DNA of 64,000 bases from Caloranaerobacter ferrireducens (GCF_001730685.1 NZ_MDJR01000006.1:88180-152179); one strand, 5' to 3'; counted from the stretch's first letter, positions 24,717 to 34,726 are shown. Translations and numbers: made by a program. Notes: generated by a model from the sequence alone, not told the origin.

Positions 24717-25712
24717 TTAAAGATTTCCAATAGTTGCAACCATTACTGCTTTAATTGTGTGCATTCTATTTTCTGCTTCATCAAATACTACTGAATGTTT
24801 GCTTCTGAAAACTTCATCTGTTACTTCCATTTCTTTTAAACCAAACTTTTCATATATGTCTTTACCGATAATTGTATTTGTATCGTGGAATGAAGGTAAA
24901 CAATGCATGAAAATTACATCTGGATTTCCTGTCTTATTAATCATTTCCATATTCACTTGATATGGTTTTAATAAATTGATTCTCTCTTCAAACTTGTCTT
25001 CTTCACCCATTGATACCCAAACATCTGTATAAATTACGTCTGCACCTTTAACTCCTTCATCTATGTTTTCAGTTAGTTCAATAACTGCTCCTGTTTCCTT
25101 AGCTATTTCTCTCATCTCATTTACTAATTCTTCTGATGGGAATAATTCTTTTGGGGCAACTGCTACGAAATGCATTCCCATTTTAGCAGCTCCTATCATT
25201 AATGAGTTGCCCATGTTGTTTCTTGCATCTCCAACAAATACAAGCTTAACTTTATTAAGTGGTTTATTTACATGTTCCATAATAGTCAAGAAATCTGCAA
25301 GAATTTGAGTTGGATGATATAAATCAGTAAGACCATTCCACACAGGTACTCCTGCATGTTTAGCTATTTCTTCTACAGTTTCTTGCTTAAATCCTCTAAA
25401 TTCTATACCATCATAGTATCTTCCTAAAACTTTAGCTGTATCTTCTATAGATTCTTTTTTACCCATTTGACTGTTTGATAAGAATGTAACATTTGCGCCT
25501 TCATCATATGCTGCAACTTCAAATGCACATCTTGTTCTTGTTGAAGTTTTTTCAAATAATAAAACTATGTTTTTGCCTTCGAGTAAGTTACCTTTAATTC
25601 CTGCTCTTTTCTTTCTCTTCAAATCCATTGATAAATCTAGTAAGTATTTAATTTCTTGTGGAGTGAAATCTTTTAATGTTAATAAATGTCTTCCTCTTAA
25701 ATTAACTGGCAT
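24717..25712 (-). CDS. arcB: Ornithine carbamoyltransferase (catabolic)
   Basis: ArcB phosphorolyses citrulline to ornithine and carbamoyl phosphate. The carbamoyl-phosphate loop STRTR is at residues 57-61. The [11 protein letters not shown] and [11 protein letters not shown] motifs follow, and the ornithine-binding HCLPSFHD lies near residue 272. Length (331) is normal. Its position between arcA and arcC argues for the catabolic direction. GGAGGAG precedes the ATG. Repeat copy C lies between it and arcA. Confidence 0.97.
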   Translation of the reverse strand: MPVNLRGRHLLTLKDFTPQEIKYLLDLSMDLKRKKRAGIKGNLLEGKNIVLLFEKTSTRTRCAFEVAAYDEGANVTFLSNSQMGKKESIEDTAKVLGRYYDGIEFRGFKQETVEEIAKHAGVPVWNGLTDLYHPTQILADFLTIMEHVNKPLNKVKLVFVGDARNNMGNSLMIGAAKMGMHFVAVAPKELFPSEELVNEMREIAKETGAVIELTENIDEGVKGADVIYTDVWVSMGEEDKFEERINLLKPYQVNMEMINKTGNPDVIFMHCLPSFHDTNTIIGKDIYEKFGLKEMEVTDEVFRSKHSVVFDEAENRMHTIKAVMVATIGNL

Positions 25713-25767
25713 TTTAACTCCTCCTTTAAATTTAATTTATTTTATATTTTGTATATTCAAAATATTG

Positions 25768-25884
25768 TTTATAATCCATAGGAAATTATATACCTTATCA
25801 AATTATGGATAATTTTAAATATAGTTTCCGTTTATGGATATGAGCAAAATCTCCCTTATAATTTATTCAAATCAAAGATTTTGG
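25768..25884 (+). repeat. Dispersed two-hairpin repeat, copy C (inside the arc operon)
   Basis: This is a full-length but more diverged copy (ATGGATATGAGCAAAATCTC, final GATTTTGGT) filling most of the 227-bp arcA-arcB gap. It must be transcribed as part of the arc mRNA if the genes are one operon. Confidence 0.88.
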
Positions 25885-25939
25885 TCTAAAAATATTTTAA
25901 CTAAACCTTAATTAACATCCTATAACTATTGACTACTAG

Positions 25940-27181
25940 CTACCAACTAATATCTTCTCTAATTAGTGGCATTGACATACATCTTGGACCACCACGTCCA
26001 CGAGAAAGTTCTGAAGATGGAATAACATGAAGCTTTATGCCGTGTTCTTCTAGCAATCTATTTGTAACGTGATTTCTCGAATAAACTACTACTTCCCCTG
26101 GTGCAATGGCTAAAGTATTAGAACCATCATTCCACTGTTCTCTACCTGCATCTATTTTATTTCCATTTCCACATCGAATTAATGTAACTTTATCTAGATT
26201 TAAGTATTTCTTTAATATATCACTTAACTCCATCGTTTCTTTTTCAATTACTAAATTGTGTTTTTTTTCTCCTTTTCTTAATGAATATACGGTAAGTGGT
26301 CCTTCTATTTCAGGATGTATTGTAAACTTGTCATAATCAACCATAGTAAACACAGTATCTAAATGCATAAAAGCTCTTTTCTTTGGTATATCAAACGCTA
26401 ATACTACTTCAAATTTCTCTCCATTATTAAAAATTCTTCTTGCTAATTTTTCAACTGAAGCAGCTTCTGTTCTTTCAGATACACCTATAGCAAGTACTTT
26501 TTCACTAAGAACAAGTTGATCCCCACCTTCTATAGAAGTATCTTCATTTCTGTTATACCAGAATGGTATTTCAATATCTTTAAACATCGGATGATATTTA
26601 AAAATATATTTTGAAAACAATGTTTCTCTATTTCTCGTTATTGTTTTCATATGATTTAAAGATATACCTGAGCCAATTGTTGCAAATGGATCTCTAGTAA
26701 AGTAAAGGTTCGGCATTGGATCAACTATAAAAGGATAATCAGATTCTATCATATCTACTAAAGAAACCTTCTTATAATCTTTTATTTCTTCTTTTCTAAT
26801 GCCTTCCATCATTTTATCTATCATTTCTCTATTAGTAGAAAAGCTCAAGAGATATTCTTTTACAAGTTCTCTTTTCTTCCTACTATTAATACTTGCTTCC
26901 TTAATAAACTCGTCTATAAATTCTTCTTTAATATCATCATCTGTAAGAGACTCAGCTGTTAAATCCTCGAGATACACTACTTCAACTCCATTATCTCTGA
27001 GTGTTTGTGCAAAAATATCATGTTCTTCTCTAGCAACTTTCAAATAAGGTATATCATCAAACAATAATCTATCCATTAGGTCAGGAGTTAAATTTTCTAT
27101 TTCTTTCCCCGGTCTGTGCAAAAGAACTTTCTTCAGTTTGCCAATTTCCGAATATACGTGTAAAACGTTTTCCTTAGCCAT
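25940..27181 (-). CDS. arcA: Arginine deiminase
   Basis: ArcA hydrolyses arginine to citrulline and ammonia. The 413-residue protein has the guanidino-group-modifying fold, with [13 protein letters not shown], the [10 protein letters not shown] motif, [10 protein letters not shown] and the catalytic cysteine in [10 protein letters not shown] (Cys401). GGGGGG lies 7 bases before the ATG. It is the first gene of arcA-arcB-arcC-TrmB-YfcC and has a strong promoter directly upstream. Confidence 0.98.
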   Translation of the reverse strand: MAKENVLHVYSEIGKLKKVLLHRPGKEIENLTPDLMDRLLFDDIPYLKVAREEHDIFAQTLRDNGVEVVYLEDLTAESLTDDDIKEEFIDEFIKEASINSRKKRELVKEYLLSFSTNREMIDKMMEGIRKEEIKDYKKVSLVDMIESDYPFIVDPMPNLYFTRDPFATIGSGISLNHMKTITRNRETLFSKYIFKYHPMFKDIEIPFWYNRNEDTSIEGGDQLVLSEKVLAIGVSERTEAASVEKLARRIFNNGEKFEVVLAFDIPKKRAFMHLDTVFTMVDYDKFTIHPEIEGPLTVYSLRKGEKKHNLVIEKETMELSDILKKYLNLDKVTLIRCGNGNKIDAGREQWNDGSNTLAIAPGEVVVYSRNHVTNRLLEEHGIKLHVIPSSELSRGRGGPRCMSMPLIREDISW

Positions 27182-27236
27182 TACATAACCCCCCGTTTAT
27201 TGTCTACACTACACTGGTAGTTACTATCACACCTTA

Positions 27237-27265
27237 AGTATATGTTTTTAAGAATTTTTTGTCAA
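27237..27265 (-). promoter_or_regulatory. Promoter of the arginine deiminase cluster
   Basis: On the minus strand TTGACA and TATACT are 17 bases apart, about 56 bases before the arcA start codon. The rest of the 27182-27463 gap is very AT-rich and contains a GAATATTTATTC dyad (27434-27445) similar to an ArgR box. Confidence 0.88.
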
Positions 27266-27463
27266 ATTAACTCATTCATCGTATTTTTATATTTTTGCAT
27301 TTTAATATTCAAAAATGTATAAATTTTATATTAAATTATTAATATTCACTCAATATACTGTTGCTTGAATTGTATTATTCTGTATATTTCATAATTTAAA
27401 TTTGTATTTGTACCCCACTATAAATTTCAAAAAGAATATTTATTCAAAAAAATTTTTTTCATG

Positions 27464-27491
27464 AAAAAACTTCGGGCTTTACACCCGAAGT
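27464..27491 (-). terminator. Terminator after pepD
   Basis: CTTCGGG pairs with CCCGAAG, followed on the minus strand by TTTTTT. Repeat copy D separates this terminator from the pepD stop codon. Confidence 0.9.
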
Positions 27492-27507
27492 ATAAAAACA
27501 ACAATTT

Positions 27508-27625
27508 TTTATAATCCATAGGAAATTATATACATTATTAATATTGTATATATTTTTAAATATAATTTCCGTAATGGATTTCAACAAAATCTTCCTTATA
27601 ATTTATTTAAATCGAAGATTTTGTT
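27508..27625 (+). repeat. Dispersed two-hairpin repeat, copy D (abuts pepD)
   Basis: This is a near-consensus copy: AATCCATAGGAAATTATA with TATAATTTCCGTAATGGATT, then AACAAAATCTTC with GAAGATTTTGTT. Its outer end supplies the last two bases of the pepD stop codon TAA. The hairpins therefore form the start of the pepD 3' untranslated region. Confidence 0.93.
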
Positions 27626-29078
27626 ATTTTAATCTCTTTAATACTTCACATAAAAACTCAAATACTCTCTTTGTTGAAGAAATGCTTATATGCTCATTTG
27701 GAGTATGAACATCATAAATATTTGGTCCAATAGAAACCATATCTATGTCCCCAATTTTTTCCTTTAGGAATCCACACTCTAACCCAGCATGTATAGCATC
27801 TACTTTTACTTCTTTTCCAAACATATCTCTATAAACTTCAGCCATTAAATCTCTAATAGGAGACTCTACTTTAAACTCCCATTCAGGATAATCAGCTACT
27901 AATTCCATTTTCGCACCAACTAAATCACATATATTTTGAATTCTATCATTAATTTCCTTTTTCAAACTTTTAACTGAACTTCTTACCGCACTATCAAATT
28001 TAATTTCTTCTTCACTAGTTGTAAGAACTCCAATATTATTAGAGCTTTCAACTAAGCCTTCAATATCTGCACTCATTGTTTGAACTCCATTAGGTATTAA
28101 CCTTAAAATGCTTATTAATCCTTTTTTAGTATTTAAACTAAATACTTTTTGTATACCATCAACTTTTTCTAAACTAATATTAATATTAGGATCAGATGTT
28201 ATATATTCGTTTGAGAATATTTTTTGATGTTCATCAATAATACGCTTAAATTTCTCTTCATCATCTTTATTAATCATTACAACTGCTTCAGACATTTTTG
28301 CAATTGCATTCATTTTCTCTCCGCCACTAACATTTGCTATATCAATATTTATTTCTTTATCAAGACTTTCTAATAATCTTCCTAATAGTTTTATTGCATT
28401 TGCTCTATTTTTATTAATTTCTATACCTGAATGACCACCTATTAAACCTTTAATAGATATTTTATAACCTATTTTATTAGTATCAGCTTCATTCCACTCA
28501 ATAGGAAGATGAATAATATTGTTTACTCCACCTGCACATGATGCAAGTATAGTACCCTCTTCTTCTGAATCAATGTTTATTAAAATATCTCCGGAAACGT
28601 TTTCAGGATTTAAATTCAATACTCCATCCATTCCAGTTTCCTCTGCAACCGTAATTAATGCAACAAGAGGTGGATGTGGTAAATCTTTTGATTCTAAAAT
28701 AGCCATTATCATAGCTACTGCAATACCATTGTCTGCTCCAAGAGTCGTTCCTTTTGTTCTTATCATATCTCCATCTACCATTAATGGAATTGGATCTTTT
28801 GAAAAATCAAAGTCTAAATCTTCATTTTTTGCACAAACTATATCCATATGTCCTTGAAGTATAACTGTTGGTGCATTTTCGTACCCTTCTGTTCCTGGTT
28901 TCTTAATAATTACATTTAAACATTCTTCCTGTATAACTTCTAGTCCATTGTCTTTTGCAAATTTCACTAGATAATCACTAACTTGTTTTTCGTTCCCTGA
29001 ACCTCTAGGAATTCTAGTTAATTCTTCAAAAAACTTAAATACAGCTTCAGGCTTAAGTCCTGATAAAACATTTACCAT
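27624..29078 (-). CDS. pepD: Aminoacyl-histidine dipeptidase (M20 family)
   Basis: PepD hydrolyses Xaa-His and other dipeptides using two zinc ions. Motifs are GHMDIVCAKNED, TTLGADNGIAVA, AEETGMDGV, GLIGGHSGIEI in the lid domain and the final HAGLECG and VHTPNEH region. Length (about 484 residues) is typical. The internal ATG is preferred because AAAGGGG is 9 bases before it and directly abuts the longer start. The stop codon is created at the border with repeat copy D. It ends a tight three-gene unit that begins with a PqqD-like gene. Confidence 0.94.
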   Translation of the reverse strand: MVNVLSGLKPEAVFKFFEELTRIPRGSGNEKQVSDYLVKFAKDNGLEVIQEECLNVIIKKPGTEGYENAPTVILQGHMDIVCAKNEDLDFDFSKDPIPLMVDGDMIRTKGTTLGADNGIAVAMIMAILESKDLPHPPLVALITVAEETGMDGVLNLNPENVSGDILINIDSEEEGTILASCAGGVNNIIHLPIEWNEADTNKIGYKISIKGLIGGHSGIEINKNRANAIKLLGRLLESLDKEINIDIANVSGGEKMNAIAKMSEAVVMINKDDEEKFKRIIDEHQKIFSNEYITSDPNINISLEKVDGIQKVFSLNTKKGLISILRLIPNGVQTMSADIEGLVESSNNIGVLTTSEEEIKFDSAVRSSVKSLKKEINDRIQNICDLVGAKMELVADYPEWEFKVESPIRDLMAEVYRDMFGKEVKVDAIHAGLECGFLKEKIGDIDMVSIGPNIYDVHTPNEHISISSTKRVFEFLCEVLKRLK

Positions 29079-29092
29079 TACAAGCATCCCCT

Positions 29093-29446
29093 TTACTTTA
29101 ATTTATATTTTTTAGGCCTACTGTTAGATGTTTCTACAATAAGCCCTTCATTTATCATTTTTGTTATCAAATTTTTAGTTACTAATTTAGCGTCAACAAC
29201 TTGTACTTTATTTTTACTCCAAAATAAGGACGCTTTTGTACCTCTAATAATCTTTTCAATCTCTGTTTTAGTTAAAGATTCTTGTTTTTTAAGTGCCTTT
29301 AATATTTTCGCTTCAGCTTTCTTATACAAAACATTTAATAATTCCTCTGTTTTTCTTTGCTGTTTAACATATCCCCATGCATATAAAAATGTAAATGTTA
29401 TAGCAAATAATAATACCTTTAAAATAAAGCTTATCATACTAATCAC
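29093..29446 (-). CDS. Membrane-anchored winged-helix-like protein of unknown function
   Basis: The 117-residue protein has one N-terminal transmembrane helix (about residues 5-25) and a cytoplasmic basic domain that looks like a small winged helix (SLTKTEIEKIIRG, then AKLVTKNLITKMINEGLIVE). I do not recognise a named family. It begins immediately at the stop of the PqqD-like gene and ends about 14 bases before pepD, so translation is probably coupled through all three. Confidence 0.65.
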   Translation of the reverse strand: MISMISFILKVLLFAITFTFLYAWGYVKQQRKTEELLNVLYKKAEAKILKALKKQESLTKTEIEKIIRGTKASLFWSKNKVQVVDAKLVTKNLITKMINEGLIVETSNSRPKKYKLK

Positions 29447-29800
29447 TTACCTCTTCTCCAGTGTAATAAATTTATTATTTCTTAAAATATTTATATAAGT
29501 CCCTAGCCTTTCATATAGAGGCTCTGCTTTCTCTCCAAATTCTTCTTTTAATATTTTAGCTATATCTTGTATATTCCTTTGTCCATCTATTGACTTCCAT
29601 ACACAACTTCCAATCGGATCTAAATCTATTCTCATTACCTCTGGCGTTTTAAAAAACACTCTTACTATCCTGTCTAATATTCCATTTCTTGGTATGATAA
29701 CCTGAACTAATCCTTCATCATTAACTATCCATTCTAAAGTATTATTTTTTTTAGGAATTAATTCTAAAAAATTATCACTTTTTTTAATTTTTTTAACCAT
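29447..29800 (-). CDS. PqqD-like (RiPP recognition element) protein
   Basis: About 117 residues with the PqqD signature in the second half: RIDLDPIGSCVWKSIDG, then IAKILKEEFGEKAEPLYERL and FITLEKR. PqqD domains bind leader peptides of ribosomally made, modified peptides and present them to a radical SAM or other modifying enzyme. No modifying enzyme or precursor peptide is adjacent, so a RiPP role is unproven. The second of two ATG codons is preferred from its spacing to GAGGTG. It begins the unit that runs through the anchored winged-helix-like gene to pepD. Confidence 0.8.
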   Translation of the reverse strand: MVKKIKKSDNFLELIPKKNNTLEWIVNDEGLVQVIIPRNGILDRIVRVFFKTPEVMRIDLDPIGSCVWKSIDGQRNIQDIAKILKEEFGEKAEPLYERLGTYINILRNNKFITLEKR

Positions 29801-29827
29801 CATTACACCTCTATCTTTAATAAGTTG

Positions 29828-29856
29828 AAAAGAGGATATATAAAATATCCTCTTTT
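29828..29856 (-). terminator. Terminator after the OPT transporter gene
   Basis: AAAAGAGGATAT pairs with ATATCCTCTTTT, between the OPT and PqqD-like genes. The T-run overlaps the stem end, so read-through into the PqqD-like unit is possible. Confidence 0.78.
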
Positions 29857-29872
29857 ACATCATAACTCTAAA

Positions 29873-31774
29873 TTAATTTTTCTTCAATAAGGAATTTTTC
29901 ATAAGTGTATATGTTAATGCAGCAAAGAATACTAATGCACCAATTTGTCCTAAGTCAATACCAAGTGCAAGGTTTACTCCAAACACTGCAAATACTGCTA
30001 ATAATATACCTATTAAACCTTCTCCAGCAATTAATCCTGATGCAAATAATATTCCTGAATCAATTTTTGCTTTGATACCTTTGTCTTCACCATTTGACTT
30101 CTCTAATTTCTTGTCTAAGATACCTCTAATTACACCACCAACCATTATAGGAGTACTTAAATGGATTGGTAAGTATAAACCTATTGCAATTGGAAGAACA
30201 GGTAATCCTAATAATTCAACTGCAACACCTAAACCTACTCCAGTAAATACTAATGCCCATGGTAAGTTACCACCCATAACACCTTCTATAACTAGTCTCA
30301 TTAGAGTAGCCTGAGGTGCTGGTAACTCAGATGAACCGAATCCCCATGCTTTATTTAATAAAGTCAAAACAAGACCTATAGCAAGTGCTGAAGCAACAGC
30401 ACCGATTATTTCACCATACTGTTGTTTCTTAGGAGTAGCACCAACTAAGAAACCAGTCTTTAAGTCCTGTGAAGTATCCCCTGCCATAGCTGCAATTATA
30501 CAAATTACAGCACCAACAGTTAATGTACCTATCATTCCTACATGTCCATCATTTCCACTAGCCTTAAATACTATAGCAGTAATGATTAATGTAGCTATAG
30601 TCATTCCTGATACTGGGTTTGATGAACTACCAACTAAACCAACAATTCTTGATGAAACTGTTGCAAAGAAGAAACCGAATATAGCAATTAATAACGCTCC
30701 AACAAATCCTACTGGAATTATTGGTAACATCATCATAGCTAAAACAACTGCTAAAGAACCTACTAATACTATCTTCATTGACATATCTTGATCAGTTCTA
30801 ACATTAGTGCTTCCACCAACACCTGATGAATAATCTTTCATAGCATCTTTAAATGTTTGTACAATTAAAGGTAATGATTTAATTAAGCTGAAAATACCAC
30901 CAAACGCAACTGCTCCAGCACCAACATATCTTATATAATAATTCCAAATACCCCAATAGCCTAATTCGTTAATTGGCACAGATGCTGGATACATGATAAC
31001 ATCGCCCATGCTTCCTATGTTTGTAATTAGTGGAATAAGTCCGAACCAACCTATAACAGCACCAGCTAACATGTAAGCTGAAATTCTTGGTCCTATAATG
31101 AAGCCAACACCAAGTAATGCTGGCATAACATCTCCACCAATAGCAGCTCCCTTATATCCAGGTATTGTTGTTTCTATTTCACCTGGGAATAATTTTAATC
31201 CACCTTCAATAAACTTATATAATGCACCTATACCTAAACCAGCAAAAGTTATTTTTGCTTTTTCTCCACCTTCTTCACCAGCTAACAATACTTCCGCACA
31301 AGCTGTACCTTCTGGATAAGGTAATACCCCATGCTCTTTTACTATTAATGCTTTTCTTAATGGAACCATGAATAATACTCCAAGAATACCACCACATAAA
31401 GCTATTGCAGTGATAGATAATAAGCTTGGAGTTCCCATACCCCACTCTTGAGTCCAAATATAAAGTGCAGGTAAAGTAAATATTGCACCAGCTGCAAGTG
31501 ACTCACCAGCTGAACCAATAGTTTGAACCATATTGTTTTCTAGTATTGATTCTTTTTTAAGAATACCTCTAATGATACCCATAGAAATTACGGCTGCAGG
31601 AATTGACGCACTGATAGTCATACCTACTTTTAATCCTAGGTATGCATTTGCTGCACCAAACACTATAGCTAAAAGAATACCTAAGATAAGTGATGTTGTA
31701 GTAAATTCAGGTAAGACTTTGTCAGCAGAAATAAATGGTTTAAATTCCTGCGCTGAATTAGTTCCTTTTGACAT
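29873..31774 (-). CDS. OPT family oligopeptide transporter
   Basis: A 633-residue, roughly 14-16-helix membrane protein with OPT motifs: AANAYLGLKVGMTISASIPA near the N-terminus, ENNMVQTIGSAGESLAAGAIF, and SSNPVSGMTIATL in the middle. Bacterial OPT proteins import oligopeptides (or metal chelates) with protons. It is followed by PqqD-like, winged-helix-like and dipeptidase genes, which points to peptide uptake and cleavage. GGAGGGG precedes the ATG. Confidence 0.93.
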   Translation of the reverse strand: MSKGTNSAQEFKPFISADKVLPEFTTTSLILGILLAIVFGAANAYLGLKVGMTISASIPAAVISMGIIRGILKKESILENNMVQTIGSAGESLAAGAIFTLPALYIWTQEWGMGTPSLLSITAIALCGGILGVLFMVPLRKALIVKEHGVLPYPEGTACAEVLLAGEEGGEKAKITFAGLGIGALYKFIEGGLKLFPGEIETTIPGYKGAAIGGDVMPALLGVGFIIGPRISAYMLAGAVIGWFGLIPLITNIGSMGDVIMYPASVPINELGYWGIWNYYIRYVGAGAVAFGGIFSLIKSLPLIVQTFKDAMKDYSSGVGGSTNVRTDQDMSMKIVLVGSLAVVLAMMMLPIIPVGFVGALLIAIFGFFFATVSSRIVGLVGSSSNPVSGMTIATLIITAIVFKASGNDGHVGMIGTLTVGAVICIIAAMAGDTSQDLKTGFLVGATPKKQQYGEIIGAVASALAIGLVLTLLNKAWGFGSSELPAPQATLMRLVIEGVMGGNLPWALVFTGVGLGVAVELLGLPVLPIAIGLYLPIHLSTPIMVGGVIRGILDKKLEKSNGEDKGIKAKIDSGILFASGLIAGEGLIGILLAVFAVFGVNLALGIDLGQIGALVFFAALTYTLMKNSLLKKN

Positions 31775-31818
31775 ATAGTCCCCTCCTAATTTTTATTTTA
31801 TGTAAAATAGAAAGGAGA

Positions 31819-31948
31819 TCGATTCCTAAACAATAAGTATAAATAATGCCTAGTTTTTATTAGGAATACGATTTCCTATCCATTATACATCGACAGCATG
31901 TCCGTTAACTACGTTAACTATTATACATGTATACACCATATTATGCAA
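31819..31948 (-). promoter_or_regulatory. Promoter, operator-like tandem repeat and leader hairpin of the OPT gene
   Basis: On the minus strand TTGCAT and TATAAT (31920-31948) are 17 bases apart. Adjoining the -10 box and extending over the expected start point is an exact tandem 9-bp repeat (CGTTAACTA twice on the plus strand, 31903-31920), each unit holding the palindrome GTTAAC. Downstream, TCGATTCCTAA and TTAGGAATACGA can pair (31819-31871). This is a plausible repressor site and leader structure; the regulator is unknown. The rest of the 31775-32062 gap shows nothing recognisable. Confidence 0.6.
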
Positions 31949-32062
31949 TATTCTGACATCATTTTTCTACACAGTGAAATTATTAACTAAAGTTCTCTTC
32001 TATAATTTAAAAACGTTTTAAATTTTCTTAACATTTTTTATGTTAAATCTGTTATATAAACA

Positions 32063-32091
32063 AAAGGCTGTTGCTTAAAACAACAGCCTTT
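32063..32091 (-). terminator. Terminator after glnS
   Basis: AAAGGCTGTTG pairs with CAACAGCCTTT, followed on the minus strand by TTG and T/A-rich sequence. It begins at the glnS stop codon. Confidence 0.83.
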
Positions 32092-33746
32092 TATTTTAAT
32101 TTAAAAGAACTTTTTAATGATACAATTCTATTAAATACCAATCTATCTTTTGTAGTATATTTAGGATCTACACTAAAATATCCATGTCTAAAGAATTGGA
32201 ATTTATCATAAGGTTTAACATCTTTCATATTTGGCTCAACGAATCCTTGTAAAATTTCTAATGAATTAGGGTTTACTTTATCAAGGAATGATTTTCCTTC
32301 ATCTTGGTCATCATCTAAAATTAAATAGTCATATAATCTAAATTCTGCTTTTAGAGCATGTTTAGCATCTACCCAATGAATTGTACCTTTAACTTTTCTA
32401 CCTGTAAATCCTGTTCCACTTTTTGTTTCAGGGTCATAAGTACAACGCAATTCAATTACGTTGCCATTCTCATCTTTTATAACTTCATTACACTTAATAA
32501 AATAAGCATGTTTTAATCTAACTTCATTTCCCGGGAATAATCTAAAATATTTCTTAGGTGGATTTTCCATAAAATCTTCTTGTTCAATATATATTTCTCT
32601 AGAAAATGGTATAAGTCTTTTACCCATTTCTGGATTTTCAGGATTATTATCTGCCTCTAGCATTTCTACCTTATCTTCTGGATAATTTGTAATTACTACC
32701 TTCAACGGTCTTAATACAGCCATAGTTCTTGGTGCCTTTAACTTCAAGTCTTCTCTTATAAAATGCTCTAACATTCTATAATCTACTACACTATTACTTT
32801 TAGCTACACCAACTTCTCTTACAAAATTACGTATTGCTTCTGGTGTATATCCTCTTCTTCTTAATCCCGAAATAGTTGGCATACGTGGATCATCCCAGCC
32901 ATCAACATATTTCTCATCAACTAGCTGCTTTAATTTTCTCTTACTCATAACTGTATTAGTTAAATTAAGTCTTGCAAATTCAATCTGCTTAGGCTGATTT
33001 TCCATTTCACATTCTCTAATAACCCACTCATATAATGGTCTATGATCTTCAAATTCTAAAGTACAAATTGAATGTGTAACTCCTTCTATTGCATCTTCAA
33101 TAGGATGCGCAAAATCATACATAGGATATATACACCATTTATCACCTGTATTATGATGTTTAGCATGTGCTATACGATATATAACGGGATCTCTCATATT
33201 TAAGTTTGGTGAAGCCATGTCAATTTTTGCTCTTAAAACTTTTTCTCCTTCTTTAAATTCACCTTTTCTCATACGTTCAAACAAATCTAAATTTTCTTCT
33301 ACAGATCTGTTTCTATAAGGACTTTCTTTTCCTGGCTCTGTTAATGTCCCACGATACTCTTTTATTTCTTCTGGTGATAAATCACAAACATAAGCCTTAC
33401 CTTTTTTAATCAATAACACTGCACGTCTATACATTTCTTCGAAATAATCTGATGCAAAATACAATCCATCCCATTCATATCCTAACCATTTAACATCTTC
33501 TTTAATAGATTCAACATATTCAACATCTTCTTTCAATGGGTTAGTATCATCAAAGCGAAGATAAGTCTTACCATTAAATTCATCAGCTAAATCGAAATTT
33601 AAGCAAATTGATTTTGCATGACCAATATGTAGATACCCATTAGGCTCTGGTGGAAATCGAGTAACTATTTCTTTGCACTTACCTGATTCCAAATCTTTAA
33701 TAATAATATTTTTTATAAAATTTGATGATGTATTTTTCTTATCCAT
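32091..33746 (-). CDS. glnS: Glutaminyl-tRNA synthetase
   Basis: GlnRS charges tRNA-Gln. The class I HIGH motif lies in [15 protein letters not shown] and the KMSKS equivalent is VMSKRKL. The fragment [10 protein letters not shown] and the anticodon-binding C-terminus ([18 protein letters not shown]) are GlnRS-specific and not GluRS-like. At about 551 residues it is typical. The chosen ATG follows GGAGAAAGG at 8 bases; the longer frame would start inside the ribosome-binding region. Unlike asnS it has no T-box. The 33747-34000 stretch holds only AT-rich degenerate words. Confidence 0.96.
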   Translation of the reverse strand: MDKKNTSSNFIKNIIIKDLESGKCKEIVTRFPPEPNGYLHIGHAKSICLNFDLADEFNGKTYLRFDDTNPLKEDVEYVESIKEDVKWLGYEWDGLYFASDYFEEMYRRAVLLIKKGKAYVCDLSPEEIKEYRGTLTEPGKESPYRNRSVEENLDLFERMRKGEFKEGEKVLRAKIDMASPNLNMRDPVIYRIAHAKHHNTGDKWCIYPMYDFAHPIEDAIEGVTHSICTLEFEDHRPLYEWVIRECEMENQPKQIEFARLNLTNTVMSKRKLKQLVDEKYVDGWDDPRMPTISGLRRRGYTPEAIRNFVREVGVAKSNSVVDYRMLEHFIREDLKLKAPRTMAVLRPLKVVITNYPEDKVEMLEADNNPENPEMGKRLIPFSREIYIEQEDFMENPPKKYFRLFPGNEVRLKHAYFIKCNEVIKDENGNVIELRCTYDPETKSGTGFTGRKVKGTIHWVDAKHALKAEFRLYDYLILDDDQDEGKSFLDKVNPNSLEILQGFVEPNMKDVKPYDKFQFFRHGYFSVDPKYTTKDRLVFNRIVSLKSSFKLK

Positions 33747-34000
33747 TTTATCAAACCTTTCTCCTATTGTATTTTTCAAGAGAAATTAATATATGTATAT
33801 AAATATACCATAAATTCCTTAAACTTTCTATTGGTTTTATTATAAACAATTAAATTAATGTTAGCTAACAGATATTAGCTATAAGTCTATTTATATCTAA
33901 GTACTTGGTACTAGGTTAAAAAATGTAAAATTAAAATCTAACACTAACAGCTTTCAGTTAACAACCAATAGACTAATAACTAACAACTATTAACCAACGA

Positions 34001-34642
34001 CTAATATCCTAAATTTTTATTTACTATTATAACGTGAATTCTACCTTTTTGCATTTGCCTTTTTATCACTACATACTCATTACAAATCCTATCTGAGCTC
34101 ATGCAATCCATACAGTATCCAACTTCAGCACAAGGAGTTTTTCTATTTAATCTTTTAGCATTAGCAGGTGCTGCCCATTGTCTATTTCTTTCTATTGCTT
34201 CATCTATATTTTTTACTATTTTATTTACACCAACAACTACTATCACCTTATCTGGCCCATATATCATTGCTGCTACTCTATTACCTCTACCATCTACATT
34301 GTAAAGCTCTCCTTCTTCTGTTATTGCATTACTACCAGTAAAATATACATCTGCTGAAAAACTTTTTCTATATAATTCTTTAATATCTTCGCTAGTCAAA
34401 CCCTCTTTATATCTGTCAAGAAAATTATAATTTCCATTCCTTAAAAAATCTATAACTCCTACTTCAAACAAAGTCATTGAACCTCCAACAGTTACTGTAT
34501 CCCCTTCTTTTATTAACTCTTTAATTTTTTCAATAGCTTCCCTTTCATTTTGCACAAAATAACCATGCATATTGTTTTTCTCTAAATTTTCAATAGTCCT
34601 TTTAACCTTTCTCTCAATAACAAAGGAAACATTTTTATCCAT
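34001..34642 (-). CDS. LUD domain protein (LutC-like)
   Basis: The 213-residue protein has the DUF162/LUD fold: EAIEKIKELIKEGDTVTVGG, FTGSNAITEEGELYNVDGRG and DKVIVVVGVNKIV. The C-terminal cysteine-rich tail, CAEVGYCMDCMSSDRIC, could hold a metal or cluster. LutC-type proteins take part in lactate oxidation, but no lutA or lutB is near, and stand-alone clostridial LUD proteins have no proven role. AGGGG precedes the ATG. Confidence 0.85.
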   Translation of the reverse strand: MDKNVSFVIERKVKRTIENLEKNNMHGYFVQNEREAIEKIKELIKEGDTVTVGGSMTLFEVGVIDFLRNGNYNFLDRYKEGLTSEDIKELYRKSFSADVYFTGSNAITEEGELYNVDGRGNRVAAMIYGPDKVIVVVGVNKIVKNIDEAIERNRQWAAPANAKRLNRKTPCAEVGYCMDCMSSDRICNEYVVIKRQMQKGRIHVIIVNKNLGY

Positions 34643-34726
34643 ACTTTCAACCCCTTTTTATGTATTATTTTCTTAATATAATAATATTATATTTATGATA
34701 ATCAATAAATAAAATAAATAAAATTA

